Below, piece after piece: positions 24,358 through 33,568 of a DNA stretch of 64,000 bases; position 1 is the first letter of the stretch, and each line of letters begins with the position of its first letter. The stretch spans positions 1,674,001 through 1,738,000 of the forward strand of contig NZ_CP068760.1 in assembly GCF_016775705.1 (NCBI RefSeq). The letters run 5' to 3'. Made by a program: the position numbers and the translations under genes. This DNA comes from Chryseobacterium cucumeris (GTDB lineage Bacteria > Bacteroidota > Bacteroidia > Flavobacteriales > Weeksellaceae). Under the pieces are notes generated by a model, which was not told the origin of the DNA, made no database searches, and worked only from the letters and a program-made list of their open reading frames with translations.

Positions 24358-27168
24358 GTGAAGAAAATTTTTACGTCTGTTTTGTTTTGTGCCTCTATTT
24401 TTTTCTATGCACAAAACGGTTCTTTGTCCGGAAATATCAATGATGATTCAAAGATAGCCCTGCCTGGAGCCAAGATCTCACTAAGTCCGGGAAATATATA
24501 TACCACTTCGGATGAGCACGGAAACTTTGTATTTCTGAATGTTCCTCCGGGAAGTTATACCATGAAAATCGACTACCTGGGTTATGGTGTGCATGAGTAT
24601 ACTGTAACGGTAGAACCTGAAAAAAACACCCGTCAGAATATTATTTTCGACAAGAAAGAGACATCCATTGCAGCCATTGTAGTTTCGGGAGCGACTCTGA
24701 AAAATCAGGCAAGAGCCTTGAATAAACAAAGAAATAACGCCAATATTACCAATGTGATTTCTTCTGATCAGATCGGACGTTTTCCGGATGCCAATATCGG
24801 AGATGCTTTGAAACGTGTCCCGGGAATTACGATACAAAATGATCAGGGTGAAGCCAGAAATCTTATTATCAGAGGACTTGCTCCCAATCTGAACTCCGTT
24901 ACGCTGAATGGTGACAGGATTCCGTCTGCTGAAGGAGATAACCGTAATGTACAGATGGATCTGATTCCTTCTGATATGATTTCTACTATAGAAGTTAATA
25001 AGACTTTAACTCCGGATATGGATGCCGATGCCATCGGAGGTTCCGTAAACCTGATTACCAGGGCTTCCCCGAACGGACAGAGGATTTCCGCAACCGTTGC
25101 CGGAGGATACAATCCCATCCGTGAAAAAGGAAATTACACTGCCGGATTTGTGTACGGAAACCGTTTTCTGGATAAAAAATTAGGCGCGGTATTCAGTTTT
25201 TCCTATAACAACAACAATTTTGGTTCGGACAATATAGAACCCGTATGGAGCCAGGCCAATGATCTTGCCCAAACGGTTTATGTAAGCAAAATGGGAGTTC
25301 GCTATTATAATGAACACCGTATCAGACATAGTTTTGATCTCAACATGGATTATGAGTTCAATTCCAAAAATAAGATCTATGCTTCTGCGATGTACAACTT
25401 CAGGAATGATAAGGAAACCAGATTTGCTTTAGGATATAAAATAAAACCTGTTTATAATGCTGATGAAACTGAGATTACAGACTGGAAAGGAAGTATCACA
25501 AGACAAAACAAAGGAGGTGATGCCGATAATGACAATACCCGTCTGGAAAAACAAAAAGTTCAGAACTATGCTTTACGAGGAGAACATTTATTAGGTTCTA
25601 AAGTTGACCTCGACTGGGCTGTCAATTACGCCATCGCAAGTGAAGATAAGCCTCATCAGCGTTATATAGAGTTTGAAAACAGCAAAATGAACTTCGCTCC
25701 TGACCTTAGCAATCCTGAAAAACCAATGTTCAATCTTCTCGCAGCAGACAATCCGGGAAGCTATAAACTGAGTGATCTTTCGGATGCCAATAACTTTACT
25801 CAGGAAAAAGAATTAGGCGCAAAAGTAAATGTACGTTTTCCGTTTTCCGTGATTGATGGTCAGAAAGGAAGACTTCGTACCGGTTTCCGGATGCGTTTGA
25901 AGAAAAAGGAAAGAGAGAATGATTTCTACGCTTTTACACCTGTTAACAATATGGGAAGTCTTTTATCGGTGCCAACCATACACCTTAATGGTGAAAACTT
26001 CCAGCCGGGAAATTATGTTCCGGGAACATTTGTTGATCCTTCTTTCCTTGGCGGATTGGATTTATTCAATCCAACTTTATTTAACGGTAAGTTGAAACCT
26101 GAAAAGTATCTTTCCAGCAATTACAATGCAAAAGAGCAGATTTATGCAGGTTATATCCGCTGGGATCAGGATTTTAATGATAAACTATCGATGATCGTTG
26201 GAGCCCGTATTGAAACAACCCAGATTGATTACACCGGAAATTATGTCATGAATGAGAAGGATTTGGTAGGGCAAATCAATAATACCAATACATATACCAA
26301 TGTCCTTCCGAATATTTCCTTCAAATATGTTCCGGTGCAGGATCTTGTCCTTCGTGCAGCATTTACTACCGCTCTTGCCCGCCCTAACTATTATTCTTTA
26401 GTTCCTTACCTGAATGTTATTTCAGAAGATGAAATTGTTGCAGCAGGAAATCCGAATCTGAAGGCAACCTATGCCTACAATTTTGATTTCATGGCAGAGA
26501 AATATTTCAAGTCTGTAGGGATTCTTTCCGGAGGTGTTTTCTATAAAAATCTTAACGATTTCATTTATACGTATTCCAAAAGAAATTATACCGCGAACGA
26601 CTTTGCCAATGATTTTTGGGGACAAACCAACCCAATTCCGGCCGGAGAAAGCAACTGGAAATTTACCCAGCAGCGTAATGGTGACAATGTAGATATTTAT
26701 GGGTTTGAAGTTGCTTTGCAAAGACAGCTTGATTTCATTCCCGGAGCTTTCTGGAAAGGACTTGGAGTGTATGTCAACTATACTTATACTAAATCCAAAG
26801 CAAAAGGAATTACCAATGAAGAAGGCATTGAAAGAACAGATGTAGGGTTTCCGGGATCTGCTCCTCATATGTTCAACGGATCTCTTTCATGGGAAAACAA
26901 ACGTTTTTCAGCAAGAGTTTCCATGAACTATGCTTCTCATTATATTGATGAGCTTGGTGGCAAGGCATTTGATGACCGTTATTACGACAAACAGTTTTTC
27001 CTTGATGCTAATGCTTCCTACAAGATTACGACCCAGCTCAGAGTTTTTGCAGAAGCCAATAATCTGACGAACCAGCCGTTAAGATACTACCAGGGAATCC
27101 CAAGCAGAACCGCACAGGCTGAATATTACAGACCAAGGTTTACAATGGGAGTGAAATTTGATTTTTAA
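24358..27168 (+). CDS. TonB-dependent outer membrane receptor (phytase-linked)
   Basis: This protein has 936 residues from a GTG start (KKIFTSVLFCASIFFYAQ signal peptide). In order it has a CarboxypepD_reg-like domain (about 25-100, ALPGAKISLSPGNIYTT), a plug domain (SDQIGRFPDANIGDALKRVP, then RGLAPNLNSVTLNGDRIPS and DMDADAIGGSVNLIT), and a 22-strand barrel ending in the terminal aromatic VKFDF typical of outer-membrane proteins. It imports a substrate with TonB energy. The next gene, 7 bp downstream, encodes a beta-propeller phytase lipoprotein. This pairing is known in several Gram-negative groups and suggests uptake of inositol phosphate products or a related ligand. Confidence 0.9.
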   Translation: MKKIFTSVLFCASIFFYAQNGSLSGNINDDSKIALPGAKISLSPGNIYTTSDEHGNFVFLNVPPGSYTMKIDYLGYGVHEYTVTVEPEKNTRQNIIFDKKETSIAAIVVSGATLKNQARALNKQRNNANITNVISSDQIGRFPDANIGDALKRVPGITIQNDQGEARNLIIRGLAPNLNSVTLNGDRIPSAEGDNRNVQMDLIPSDMISTIEVNKTLTPDMDADAIGGSVNLITRASPNGQRISATVAGGYNPIREKGNYTAGFVYGNRFLDKKLGAVFSFSYNNNNFGSDNIEPVWSQANDLAQTVYVSKMGVRYYNEHRIRHSFDLNMDYEFNSKNKIYASAMYNFRNDKETRFALGYKIKPVYNADETEITDWKGSITRQNKGGDADNDNTRLEKQKVQNYALRGEHLLGSKVDLDWAVNYAIASEDKPHQRYIEFENSKMNFAPDLSNPEKPMFNLLAADNPGSYKLSDLSDANNFTQEKELGAKVNVRFPFSVIDGQKGRLRTGFRMRLKKKERENDFYAFTPVNNMGSLLSVPTIHLNGENFQPGNYVPGTFVDPSFLGGLDLFNPTLFNGKLKPEKYLSSNYNAKEQIYAGYIRWDQDFNDKLSMIVGARIETTQIDYTGNYVMNEKDLVGQINNTNTYTNVLPNISFKYVPVQDLVLRAAFTTALARPNYYSLVPYLNVISEDEIVAAGNPNLKATYAYNFDFMAEKYFKSVGILSGGVFYKNLNDFIYTYSKRNYTANDFANDFWGQTNPIPAGESNWKFTQQRNGDNVDIYGFEVALQRQLDFIPGAFWKGLGVYVNYTYTKSKAKGITNEEGIERTDVGFPGSAPHMFNGSLSWENKRFSARVSMNYASHYIDELGGKAFDDRYYDKQFFLDANASYKITTQLRVFAEANNLTNQPLRYYQGIPSRTAQAEYYRPRFTMGVKFDF

Positions 27169-27175
27169 AATAAAC

Positions 27176-28210
27176 ATGAAAAACCTACATTATATACTGG
27201 CTCTTTCAGTTCTTCCTTTTGTGGTCAGCTGTACAGGGCAGAAAGAAGTTATAGAAAAATTAAAACCTACCGTTATTACAGAAACAGTGATTCATGATAC
27301 AGATGATCCTGCCATATGGATCAATTCTCAGGATCCTTCAAAAAGTATTATCATCGGAACAGATAAAGATACAGATGGAGGTTTGTACGCCTTTGATCTT
27401 AACGGAAAAATCATCCATAAAGTATTAGGATTGAAGCGTCCCAACAATGTTGATCTTGAATATGGTTTTATTTTAAATGGAAAGAAAACAGACATCGCTG
27501 CCGTAACGGAAAGGGAAACGAACAAAGTAAAATTATATTCGCTTCCTGAACTGAAAGAAGTGGGAGAAATCTCAGTATTTGAAGGAGAAACAGAACGTGG
27601 TCCGATGGGAGTTTCCATGTATAAAAATCCGCAGACAGAAGAAATATTTGTCATTGTAGGAAGAAAATCTGGTCCTGCTGACGGCTACCTATGGCAATAT
27701 AAGCTTACGGAGAAAAATGGCTCTATCACCGGAGAAGTTGTCCGTAAATTCGGAAAATACAGTGGCCTGAAAGAGATTGAAAGCATTGCTGTAGATGACG
27801 AAATGGGCTATATCTACTATTCTGATGAGCAGTTTGGAGTTCATAAATACTATGCTGATCCGGAAAAAGGTAATGAGGAATTAGCTGTTTTCGGAAAAGG
27901 TGATTTTAAATCTGATGTGGAAGGAATTTCCATCTATCCTACTGATAAAGGGAAAGGTTATATTCTGGTTTCGAATCAGCAGAATGATACCTTTAATGTC
28001 TACTTAAGAGAAGACCAATCAAAGGGGAGAATTGCAGAAATTCCGGTTTCTACATTAGAAAGTGATGGTTCTGAAGTGACCCATATTAACTTGGGTCCAA
28101 AATTCCCGAAAGGCGTTTTTGTTGCGATGAGCAATGGCAGAGTATTTCATTATTATGACTGGAGAGTGATTGAAAAAGCCATTAAATCAGCGATAAAGGC
28201 TGGAAAATAA
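27176..28210 (+). CDS. Beta-propeller phytase lipoprotein
   Basis: This 344-residue protein starts at ATG 27176 (MKNLHYILALSVLPFVVSC), with a lipobox ending in the lipidated Cys, so it is surface- or periplasm-anchored. The six-bladed propeller pattern of BPP enzymes is clear: HDTDDPAIWINSQDPSKS, IIGTDKDTDGGLYAFDLNG, KRPNNVDLEYGF, and later SDVEGISIYPTDKGKGYILV and VSNQQNDTFNVYLRE. BPPs are Ca2+-dependent and remove alternate phosphates from phytate. It is co-transcribed with the TonB receptor. The Pho-like repeat upstream of the operon would fit phosphate control. Confidence 0.92.
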   Translation: MKNLHYILALSVLPFVVSCTGQKEVIEKLKPTVITETVIHDTDDPAIWINSQDPSKSIIIGTDKDTDGGLYAFDLNGKIIHKVLGLKRPNNVDLEYGFILNGKKTDIAAVTERETNKVKLYSLPELKEVGEISVFEGETERGPMGVSMYKNPQTEEIFVIVGRKSGPADGYLWQYKLTEKNGSITGEVVRKFGKYSGLKEIESIAVDDEMGYIYYSDEQFGVHKYYADPEKGNEELAVFGKGDFKSDVEGISIYPTDKGKGYILVSNQQNDTFNVYLREDQSKGRIAEIPVSTLESDGSEVTHINLGPKFPKGVFVAMSNGRVFHYYDWRVIEKAIKSAIKAGK

Positions 28211-28247
28211 AAGAATCTTGAACCATTAAGGCTGATAAGGTTTTAGG

Positions 28248-28321
28248 AGCATTAAGTTGAACTATACTGTCATTGCGAACCATAGGTGAAGCAATCTCAT
28301 GGTTAAGTTCAACTTAATGCT
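28248..28321. repeat. Nested REP-like palindromic element
   Basis: A perfect 15-bp outer repeat, AGCATTAAGTTGAAC (28248-28262) and GTTCAACTTAATGCT (28307-28321), encloses an inner ATTGC/GCAAT pair (28272-28276 with 28291-28295) in the sequence TCATTGCGAACC...GAAGCAATCTCA. AACCAT/ATGGTT adds a third pairing. The inner motif resembles a short repeat I know from other Bacteroidota intergenic regions. It lies between convergent genes and may terminate both. Confidence 0.65.
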
Positions 28322-28333
28322 TTTCTTTTGTTT

Positions 28334-30583
28334 TTATTGGATATGTTTTCTCAAAAACTCTGCAGTGAATGATTTTTTATTTTTCAAAAGATCCACCGGA
28401 GTTCCTTCAAACAATACTTCACCTCCAAATTTCCCTGCGCCCGGTCCCATATCAATAATCCAGTCTGCCTGGGAAATAATATCAAGATTGTGTTCGATAA
28501 CAATCAGCGTATTATTCTGATCTGCAAGACCATTAAAAAACCTAAGAAGCTTTTGAGTATCACTTGGATGCAGTCCTGTGCTCGGTTCATCAAGAATAAT
28601 GATCTGATTGGTATTTTTCAGTTCTCTTGTCAGCTTCAGGCGCTGTCTCTCGCCTCCGGAAAAGCTGTCCAGTCTTTGTCCCAATGTCAGATAATCAAGT
28701 CCTAATTGTATCAGGAGGTCAAAATTTCTGAGCACCAATTCTTCCTTAAAAAAATCAGAGGCCTCAGAAACTGTCATGCTCATGACTTCTGCAATTGTTT
28801 TTCCGCTGTAGGTATATTGCAGTACATCAGGATCAAATCCTGAACCTCCGCAAACCTCGCATGGCTGATCAATATCATCCATAAAAGCCAGGTCAATCTT
28901 TTCTATTCCCAAACCTTTACAGTTTTTGCAGGCTCCGTCACTGTTTCTGCTGAAGAGTTTATCTGAAACATGGTTAGATTGTGCAAAAAGCTTACGTACA
29001 ATATCTGATATTCCGAGATAAGTAAGCAAATTGGAGCGGGCACTTGCAGCAAACAAAGATTGATCAATAATAGTTACATCCGGATAGAGTTCCGGGAGAA
29101 TACGATTTATCAGGGTACTTTTGCCGGATCCTGCAACACCGGTTACGACTGTAATTACTCCTGTCGGAATATTTACCGTCACATTTTTAAGATTATATCT
29201 GTTGGCATTTTTAATTTCCAGATAGCCATCAGGTTTTCTGAATTCTTGTTTGATGGAAGGTTTTGTTGCGAAATAAGAACCTGTTTTACCTGCCGATTTT
29301 TTTAAATCTTTAAACGCCCCGTCAAAAATCACTTCTCCTCCGTTTCTTCCTGAACCGGGGCCAATATCAATCACCCTGTCCGCCATTTTGATCAGATCCG
29401 GATCATGCTCAACGATTAAAACAGAGTTTCCTTTGTCTCTGATCTGCTGAATGATAGTGATGATATTCTGCAGATCCTTCGGATGAAGTCCAATACTGGG
29501 TTCATCAAAAATATACAACAGATCTACCAGGCTGTTTCCCAAACTCCTCACCATTTTTATACGCTGAGATTCTCCTCCAGAAAGCGTGTTGGTACTTCTG
29601 TCAAGAGTCAGATACTGCAATCCTATCGTAATGATATTCTGTAGCTTTGCGGAAAGCTCTTTGATGACGACTTCATATGCTTTTGAATCCAGTGAGGTAA
29701 TAAACTCAAGCAGTTCATCCACTGAAAGGGTCATACAATCTGCAATACTTTTACCTTCGATTTTACAGGACAGTATTTTTTCGTTCAGACGTTTTCCCTG
29801 GCAAGACGGACAGGTCTTGGTAATCACAATATTCTTCAGAGCATCTTTTCTTGTAATGTTTTCTTTAGAATCTTTTTTTAAAAATGCTTTTTCAATCCTT
29901 GGAACAATTCCTTCATATTTTACCGTTTTTCCCCATTCTTTATCAGGATGTTTCGGTTTGTGTTCCTGTGCATACAACAGGGTTTCCCATTCTTTATCGG
30001 TGAAATCCTTCAACTTTTTATCATTATCGAAATAACCGGACAAAGTATATCTTGTTAAACGCCATCCTCCAGGCTGAAATGTAGGGAAGCGAATGGCTCC
30101 TTCATGTAAGGATTTTTCACGATCAATCAAGGTATTCACATTCAAAGTTTGTACAAATCCTAATCCCTCACATTCAGGACACATTCCCTGCGGGTGATTG
30201 AATGAAAATACATTGGAATATCCTACAAACGGCTCTCCCATTCTGGAAAACAAAAGTCTTAAAGAAGCAGACACGTCCGCTGCCGTTCCTACCGTAGATC
30301 TGGCATTTCCGCCCAACCGTTTTTGATTGATAATGATTGGAACATTAAGGTTTTCAATTTTATCTACATCCGGAAGGCCATAATGCTGCAGGCGGTTTCT
30401 GATAAAGCTGTTCTGGGTCTCATTAATCTGTCTTTGTGCTTCAGCTCCAATCGTTTCAAAGACCAAAGATGATTTTCCGGATCCCGATACTCCCGTAAAA
30501 ACCACGATCTTGTACTTTGGAATTTTTATGGAAATATTTTTGAGATTATTCTGACGAGCGTTCGTAATTTCTATATTTTCCAT
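28334..30583 (-). CDS. UvrA-like ABC ATPase lacking the UvrB-binding region
   Basis: This 749-residue protein carries two ABC modules: Walker [10 protein letters not shown] at 31-39 and GVAGSGKST near 480; signatures LSGGESQR and FSGGERQR. Zinc-finger cysteines are CPECEGLG near 136, CPSCQGKR, and CKNCKGLG with CEVCGGSG. True UvrA is about 940 residues and has its first zinc finger near 250; here it comes about 115 residues earlier, so the UvrB-binding domain is missing. Such UvrA2/DrrC-like proteins are associated with resistance to DNA-binding drugs. It is divergent from a MarR gene, whose tandem dyads lie in the 51-bp spacer. Confidence 0.9.
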   Translation of the reverse strand: MENIEITNARQNNLKNISIKIPKYKIVVFTGVSGSGKSSLVFETIGAEAQRQINETQNSFIRNRLQHYGLPDVDKIENLNVPIIINQKRLGGNARSTVGTAADVSASLRLLFSRMGEPFVGYSNVFSFNHPQGMCPECEGLGFVQTLNVNTLIDREKSLHEGAIRFPTFQPGGWRLTRYTLSGYFDNDKKLKDFTDKEWETLLYAQEHKPKHPDKEWGKTVKYEGIVPRIEKAFLKKDSKENITRKDALKNIVITKTCPSCQGKRLNEKILSCKIEGKSIADCMTLSVDELLEFITSLDSKAYEVVIKELSAKLQNIITIGLQYLTLDRSTNTLSGGESQRIKMVRSLGNSLVDLLYIFDEPSIGLHPKDLQNIITIIQQIRDKGNSVLIVEHDPDLIKMADRVIDIGPGSGRNGGEVIFDGAFKDLKKSAGKTGSYFATKPSIKQEFRKPDGYLEIKNANRYNLKNVTVNIPTGVITVVTGVAGSGKSTLINRILPELYPDVTIIDQSLFAASARSNLLTYLGISDIVRKLFAQSNHVSDKLFSRNSDGACKNCKGLGIEKIDLAFMDDIDQPCEVCGGSGFDPDVLQYTYSGKTIAEVMSMTVSEASDFFKEELVLRNFDLLIQLGLDYLTLGQRLDSFSGGERQRLKLTRELKNTNQIIILDEPSTGLHPSDTQKLLRFFNGLADQNNTLIVIEHNLDIISQADWIIDMGPGAGKFGGEVLFEGTPVDLLKNKKSFTAEFLRKHIQ

Positions 30584-30594
30584 GATAAAAATGT

Positions 30595-30632
30595 TTAACT
30601 TTGTTAATATTTAACTAAGTTAAGCATATTTG
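30595..30632. promoter_or_regulatory. Tandem MarR operators and marR promoter
   Basis: TTAACTTTGTTAA (30595-30607) and TTAACTAAGTTAA (30611-30623) are two perfect 13-bp palindromes, 16 bp centre to centre. On plus, a -33 TTTG (30600-30603) is 21 bp from CATATTTG (30625-30632, 7 of 8 to TAnnTTTG). The operators cover both promoter elements. Confidence 0.7.
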
Positions 30633-30634
30633 TA

Positions 30635-31057
30635 ATGAAACTCATTGAAAAAGAATTTTTTAACACATTTACTGATTTCCAATGTCTTATTCTGGCTCAC
30701 ATGAACCGGGGTGACATTAACGGAGTAACTGCTGCTCATTATAATATTATTGAATTTATTATGAGGAAAGGAACAGCAACAGGAAGGGAAATATCACTGG
30801 CTTTCAACATTAGCCAGGCAGCCATTTCAAAACAGCTGAAATTTCTGATCGGTCAAGATTTGATTGTCCGGGAACAAGAGAAAGCAGACCACAGGAAATT
30901 CAATCTTTCAGTAACGGATAAAGGAAGGTTTATTGTAGATAATTCTGAAACTTTCCGTAAGGCTATCACTCATCAGACGGCTTCCATACTTACCTCTGAA
31001 GAATTAAAAAATTTTAATTATCTGCTGGGTAAAGTTTTGAATAATATAAAACTGTAG
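30635..31057 (+). CDS. MarR family regulator
   Basis: This 140-residue winged-helix protein has MarR features: TAAHYNIIEFIMRKGTATGR, SLAFNISQAAISKQLKFL (recognition helix) and the wing VREQEKADHRKFNLSVTDKG. Regulators of this family usually repress themselves and a divergent resistance gene until a small molecule binds. The two TTAAC dyads between it and the UvrA-like gene support that model. The -7 box ends only two bases before the ATG, so the message may be leaderless. It ends 9 bp from the convergent desaturase gene. Confidence 0.9.
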   Translation: MKLIEKEFFNTFTDFQCLILAHMNRGDINGVTAAHYNIIEFIMRKGTATGREISLAFNISQAAISKQLKFLIGQDLIVREQEKADHRKFNLSVTDKGRFIVDNSETFRKAITHQTASILTSEELKNFNYLLGKVLNNIKL

Positions 31058-31066
31058 TACCCATAG

Positions 31067-31861
31067 TTACTTATACGTCCCGAATAACCTGTCCCAGATC
31101 GAAGTATAAAACCCAAAGTTTTTACTTTCATCCAAATGGTGCTGGTTATGAAACCTCGTTGTTCCTACAAAAAAGCGGTCAAAAGACGCCGGAAAAAACT
31201 CTCTGTTCAAGTGTCCTATCGTTCCCCAGATGAGATTAAGCAAAAGATATATTGAAATCGAAATCACAGAAAAATCATGGCCTACAAGTAAAACCAGAAT
31301 CATCAGTCCGAACCCTATGGTTTCCAAAGGATGCAGAACAAAAAGACTTAAAAAGTTGGTACTGATATGTTCATGGTGTTTTCCGTGTAGAACTTTATAG
31401 ACCAAAGGTAAATGTGCTGCAAAATGAAATAAATACATCAGAAAATCCATTAAGAGGAGTAAAACAGCTACTTCCGCTATTATTCCAATTACTGATTCTG
31501 TCTGCCCCGGCACAATCCATCCTTTTTTCCATAAAAAAGCCCCCAAAAGCATAACAAAACTGTTACATCCTATGGTAAGCAGACTAAGATAAAAGTCAGA
31601 TCGGGTAACAGGATGATTCTTCTCCTGCAACTGACTTTTACGGCAAGTCTTTTCGATAAAAATATACAACCCTATCGAAAACAGATATAGGAAAATATTA
31701 ACGATCAGACTGAATATCAACCATTGTGGCCAGGAAAACTGCCAGAATACCTGTAAATAACCGGAAAGTTCTGTTGGGTTAAAATTCATAAGTTTTTCAT
31801 CCTTCAGCTTAATGGTCATAAAGGTATAAATTTCACCGTAAAACCAACCGATAAAGTACAT
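31067..31861 (-). CDS. Sterol desaturase / fatty acid hydroxylase family membrane protein
   Basis: This protein has up to 264 residues and several membrane helices. Its histidine clusters are those of the di-iron membrane hydroxylase family: HFAAH (HxxxH), HGKHH (HxxHH) and HNQHH, the last near the C-terminus (TRFHNQHHLDESKNFGFYTS). Members hydroxylate or desaturate lipids or carotenoids using O2. The start is uncertain: ATG 31861 sits 8 bp after the preceding stop, while ATG 31789 (MNFNPTELSG) gives a more usual N-terminus. It follows a small coiled-coil gene in the same direction. Confidence 0.85.
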   Translation of the reverse strand: MYFIGWFYGEIYTFMTIKLKDEKLMNFNPTELSGYLQVFWQFSWPQWLIFSLIVNIFLYLFSIGLYIFIEKTCRKSQLQEKNHPVTRSDFYLSLLTIGCNSFVMLLGAFLWKKGWIVPGQTESVIGIIAEVAVLLLLMDFLMYLFHFAAHLPLVYKVLHGKHHEHISTNFLSLFVLHPLETIGFGLMILVLLVGHDFSVISISIYLLLNLIWGTIGHLNREFFPASFDRFFVGTTRFHNQHHLDESKNFGFYTSIWDRLFGTYK

Positions 31862-31869
31862 TCCGGGCT

Positions 31870-32139
31870 TTATTTCTGTCTATCCTTTCTTCTGAGCTCC
31901 CTAAGTCTTGACGTGAGCTTTTTTCTCAAATCGTTATGATAGGCACGGTAGTTTTTGATGCTGTTTTCCAAATTTTTCTTGTTAAGCAGATACTCTTCGT
32001 ACAGATGTCCCAGTTCTGAAATCTGAGTAATAACCTCTGAAGGCTGGCTTTCAGGATCTTCTGCAGCTTCTATCAGCAGACGGTAATATTCAATACGGCT
32101 GGTCAGGTTCATGTGAAGTTTTGGTTCTATTCCCTGCAT
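31870..32139 (-). CDS. Small helical protein of unknown function
   Basis: This 89-residue protein is highly charged and helical throughout (SRIEYYRLLIEAAEDPESQP, then LYEEYLLNKKNLENSIKNYR and a basic tail LRKKLTSRLRELRRKDRQK). It has no signal peptide. The basic end could bind nucleic acid, but nothing proves it. It is 8 bp upstream of the desaturase-family gene, so the two are likely co-transcribed. I do not recognise the family. Confidence 0.6.
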   Translation of the reverse strand: MQGIEPKLHMNLTSRIEYYRLLIEAAEDPESQPSEVITQISELGHLYEEYLLNKKNLENSIKNYRAYHNDLRKKLTSRLRELRRKDRQK

Positions 32140-32220
32140 GATTTTATCATTTTAGTTATTTTGTGAATGGGTAAAGGATAAAGATATTTTTTATATTATT
32201 TTTTGTTTTTTGAATCCAGC

Positions 32221-33567
32221 TTATTTCTCCATCATAACCGGAGGCACGTCACTCTGAAATAAAATTTTGATATTTCCATTCTTTTCGTGGTCTGCTGATT
32301 TGAAATAACCTCCGTTAAGTGCAGAAGAAATAAGGGTTTCATTGGGATCTCCTAAAGGTAATAATGGCAGTCCGGCAAATTCATTAACATTGCTCTGCGG
32401 GGAAATTCCACTACTGTATTCTCCGGCTCCGCTGGCATTAAAGACTTTATAAATCACAGGATGAATCTGCCAGGAAATTTTTCTGGGTTTACGCTTGTCT
32501 TCCACTACAAATCCGGCCATATCTTTCCCCAGCGTAGTATCTCCTATCTGAATCACCTGCATATAAGGTTTGAGATTATTCACAACAATTTCAGCAGCTG
32601 ATGCCGTACTGTTCGATGTGAGAATACATACTTTCTGTAATCCCAGCGCATTCGCACGCAACGTTGCAAAGTCCAGCGCTTTGGGATCATAGGCAATTTG
32701 CTGGGAAAATGTTCTTTTTACTTCACCTCCATTTTTATTTCCTTTAAAAATGATGAACGGCGAGGCGGATGATAGTCCTGAAGGAATCAGTGAACAAAGT
32801 GCAGCAGCAGATGACACCGAGCCTCCATAGTTATAACGGAGATCGAGAATCAGCTCCTGTACTCCTGCCATTTTGAATTCTCCAAACTTTTGATACAACG
32901 TCTGCGTCATTCCGTCAGGGAAATCATAGATGTACAGATAACCTACTTTTTTACCATTTTTCTCAAAAATTTTCGATAAAACCGGCTGCTCAAAAGAAAA
33001 ACCATAATAAACGGTAATACTTTTTTCATCAGTTACCGATCCGTTTTGCCACTTTCCAACGGTAAGTTCTACAACGGTCTGATCTTTAATGGATGAAGCC
33101 ATTGCTTCGGCATTTGCTGCTGTCATTGCTTTTCCATTCACTTTGGTAATGATCATTCCCCTTTCCAGCCCTGCATTGAAAGCCGGGGAATTTTGGAGCA
33201 CCAGCTTCACTACAGTAACCACTTCATTATTAGCAAGCTGAACAATGGTATAATCAAAACCGTACATATTCCTTATCGAACGTGGATAAGAAGAAGAATC
33301 TTCCGTATTCACCATAAAAGAAAACCGATCTTTGGGAGACAGCAGACTTTTGAAAAAATCTTTTACAGGAAGCTGATAATCCGGTTTTGCAGGCATCTCA
33401 TCTGCCCAGTAATAATACCGTTTCATACTGTCCTGAACCCATAGATTCACAAATTCTGTACTTCCCTCCGGAAAAACGGGTGCGCTTTCGTCATTATTAT
33501 TGGTACACGAAATAAGAAAGACTGCGGCCGCAATACATTGAAGTTTTAAAAAGCTTTTCATATGCAA
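32221..33567 (-). CDS. S41 family C-terminal processing peptidase, lipoprotein
   Basis: This 448-residue protein has a lipobox (AAVFLISC, Cys21), so it is anchored to a membrane. In order it has an N-terminal helical part (NLWVQDSMKRYYYWADEMPA), a PDZ domain around 105-185 (SPAFNAGLERGMIITKVNGK), and the S41 core. Ser323 in NSTASAAEI and Lys348 in TTLGKD are 25 residues apart, exactly the Ser/Lys dyad spacing of CtpA/Tsp, so it should be active. This block layout (helical cap, PDZ, protease) is widespread in Bacteroidota surface S41 lipoproteins. It is one base after the 33569 lipoprotein stop and belongs to the same message. ATG 33561 is an alternative start. Confidence 0.9.
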   Translation of the reverse strand: MHMKSFLKLQCIAAAVFLISCTNNNDESAPVFPEGSTEFVNLWVQDSMKRYYYWADEMPAKPDYQLPVKDFFKSLLSPKDRFSFMVNTEDSSSYPRSIRNMYGFDYTIVQLANNEVVTVVKLVLQNSPAFNAGLERGMIITKVNGKAMTAANAEAMASSIKDQTVVELTVGKWQNGSVTDEKSITVYYGFSFEQPVLSKIFEKNGKKVGYLYIYDFPDGMTQTLYQKFGEFKMAGVQELILDLRYNYGGSVSSAAALCSLIPSGLSSASPFIIFKGNKNGGEVKRTFSQQIAYDPKALDFATLRANALGLQKVCILTSNSTASAAEIVVNNLKPYMQVIQIGDTTLGKDMAGFVVEDKRKPRKISWQIHPVIYKVFNASGAGEYSSGISPQSNVNEFAGLPLLPLGDPNETLISSALNGGYFKSADHEKNGNIKILFQSDVPPVMMEK

Positions 33568-33568
33568 A

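Noticed and set aside
29586..30035. 149-codon plus frame
   Set aside because: Antisense to the UvrA-like ATPase; Ser-rich translation comes from the complement of the ABC coding sequence.
28334..30583. Calling the ABC protein UvrA (excinuclease subunit)
   Set aside because: The region before the first zinc finger that carries the UvrB-binding domain is missing and the gene pairs with a MarR regulator.
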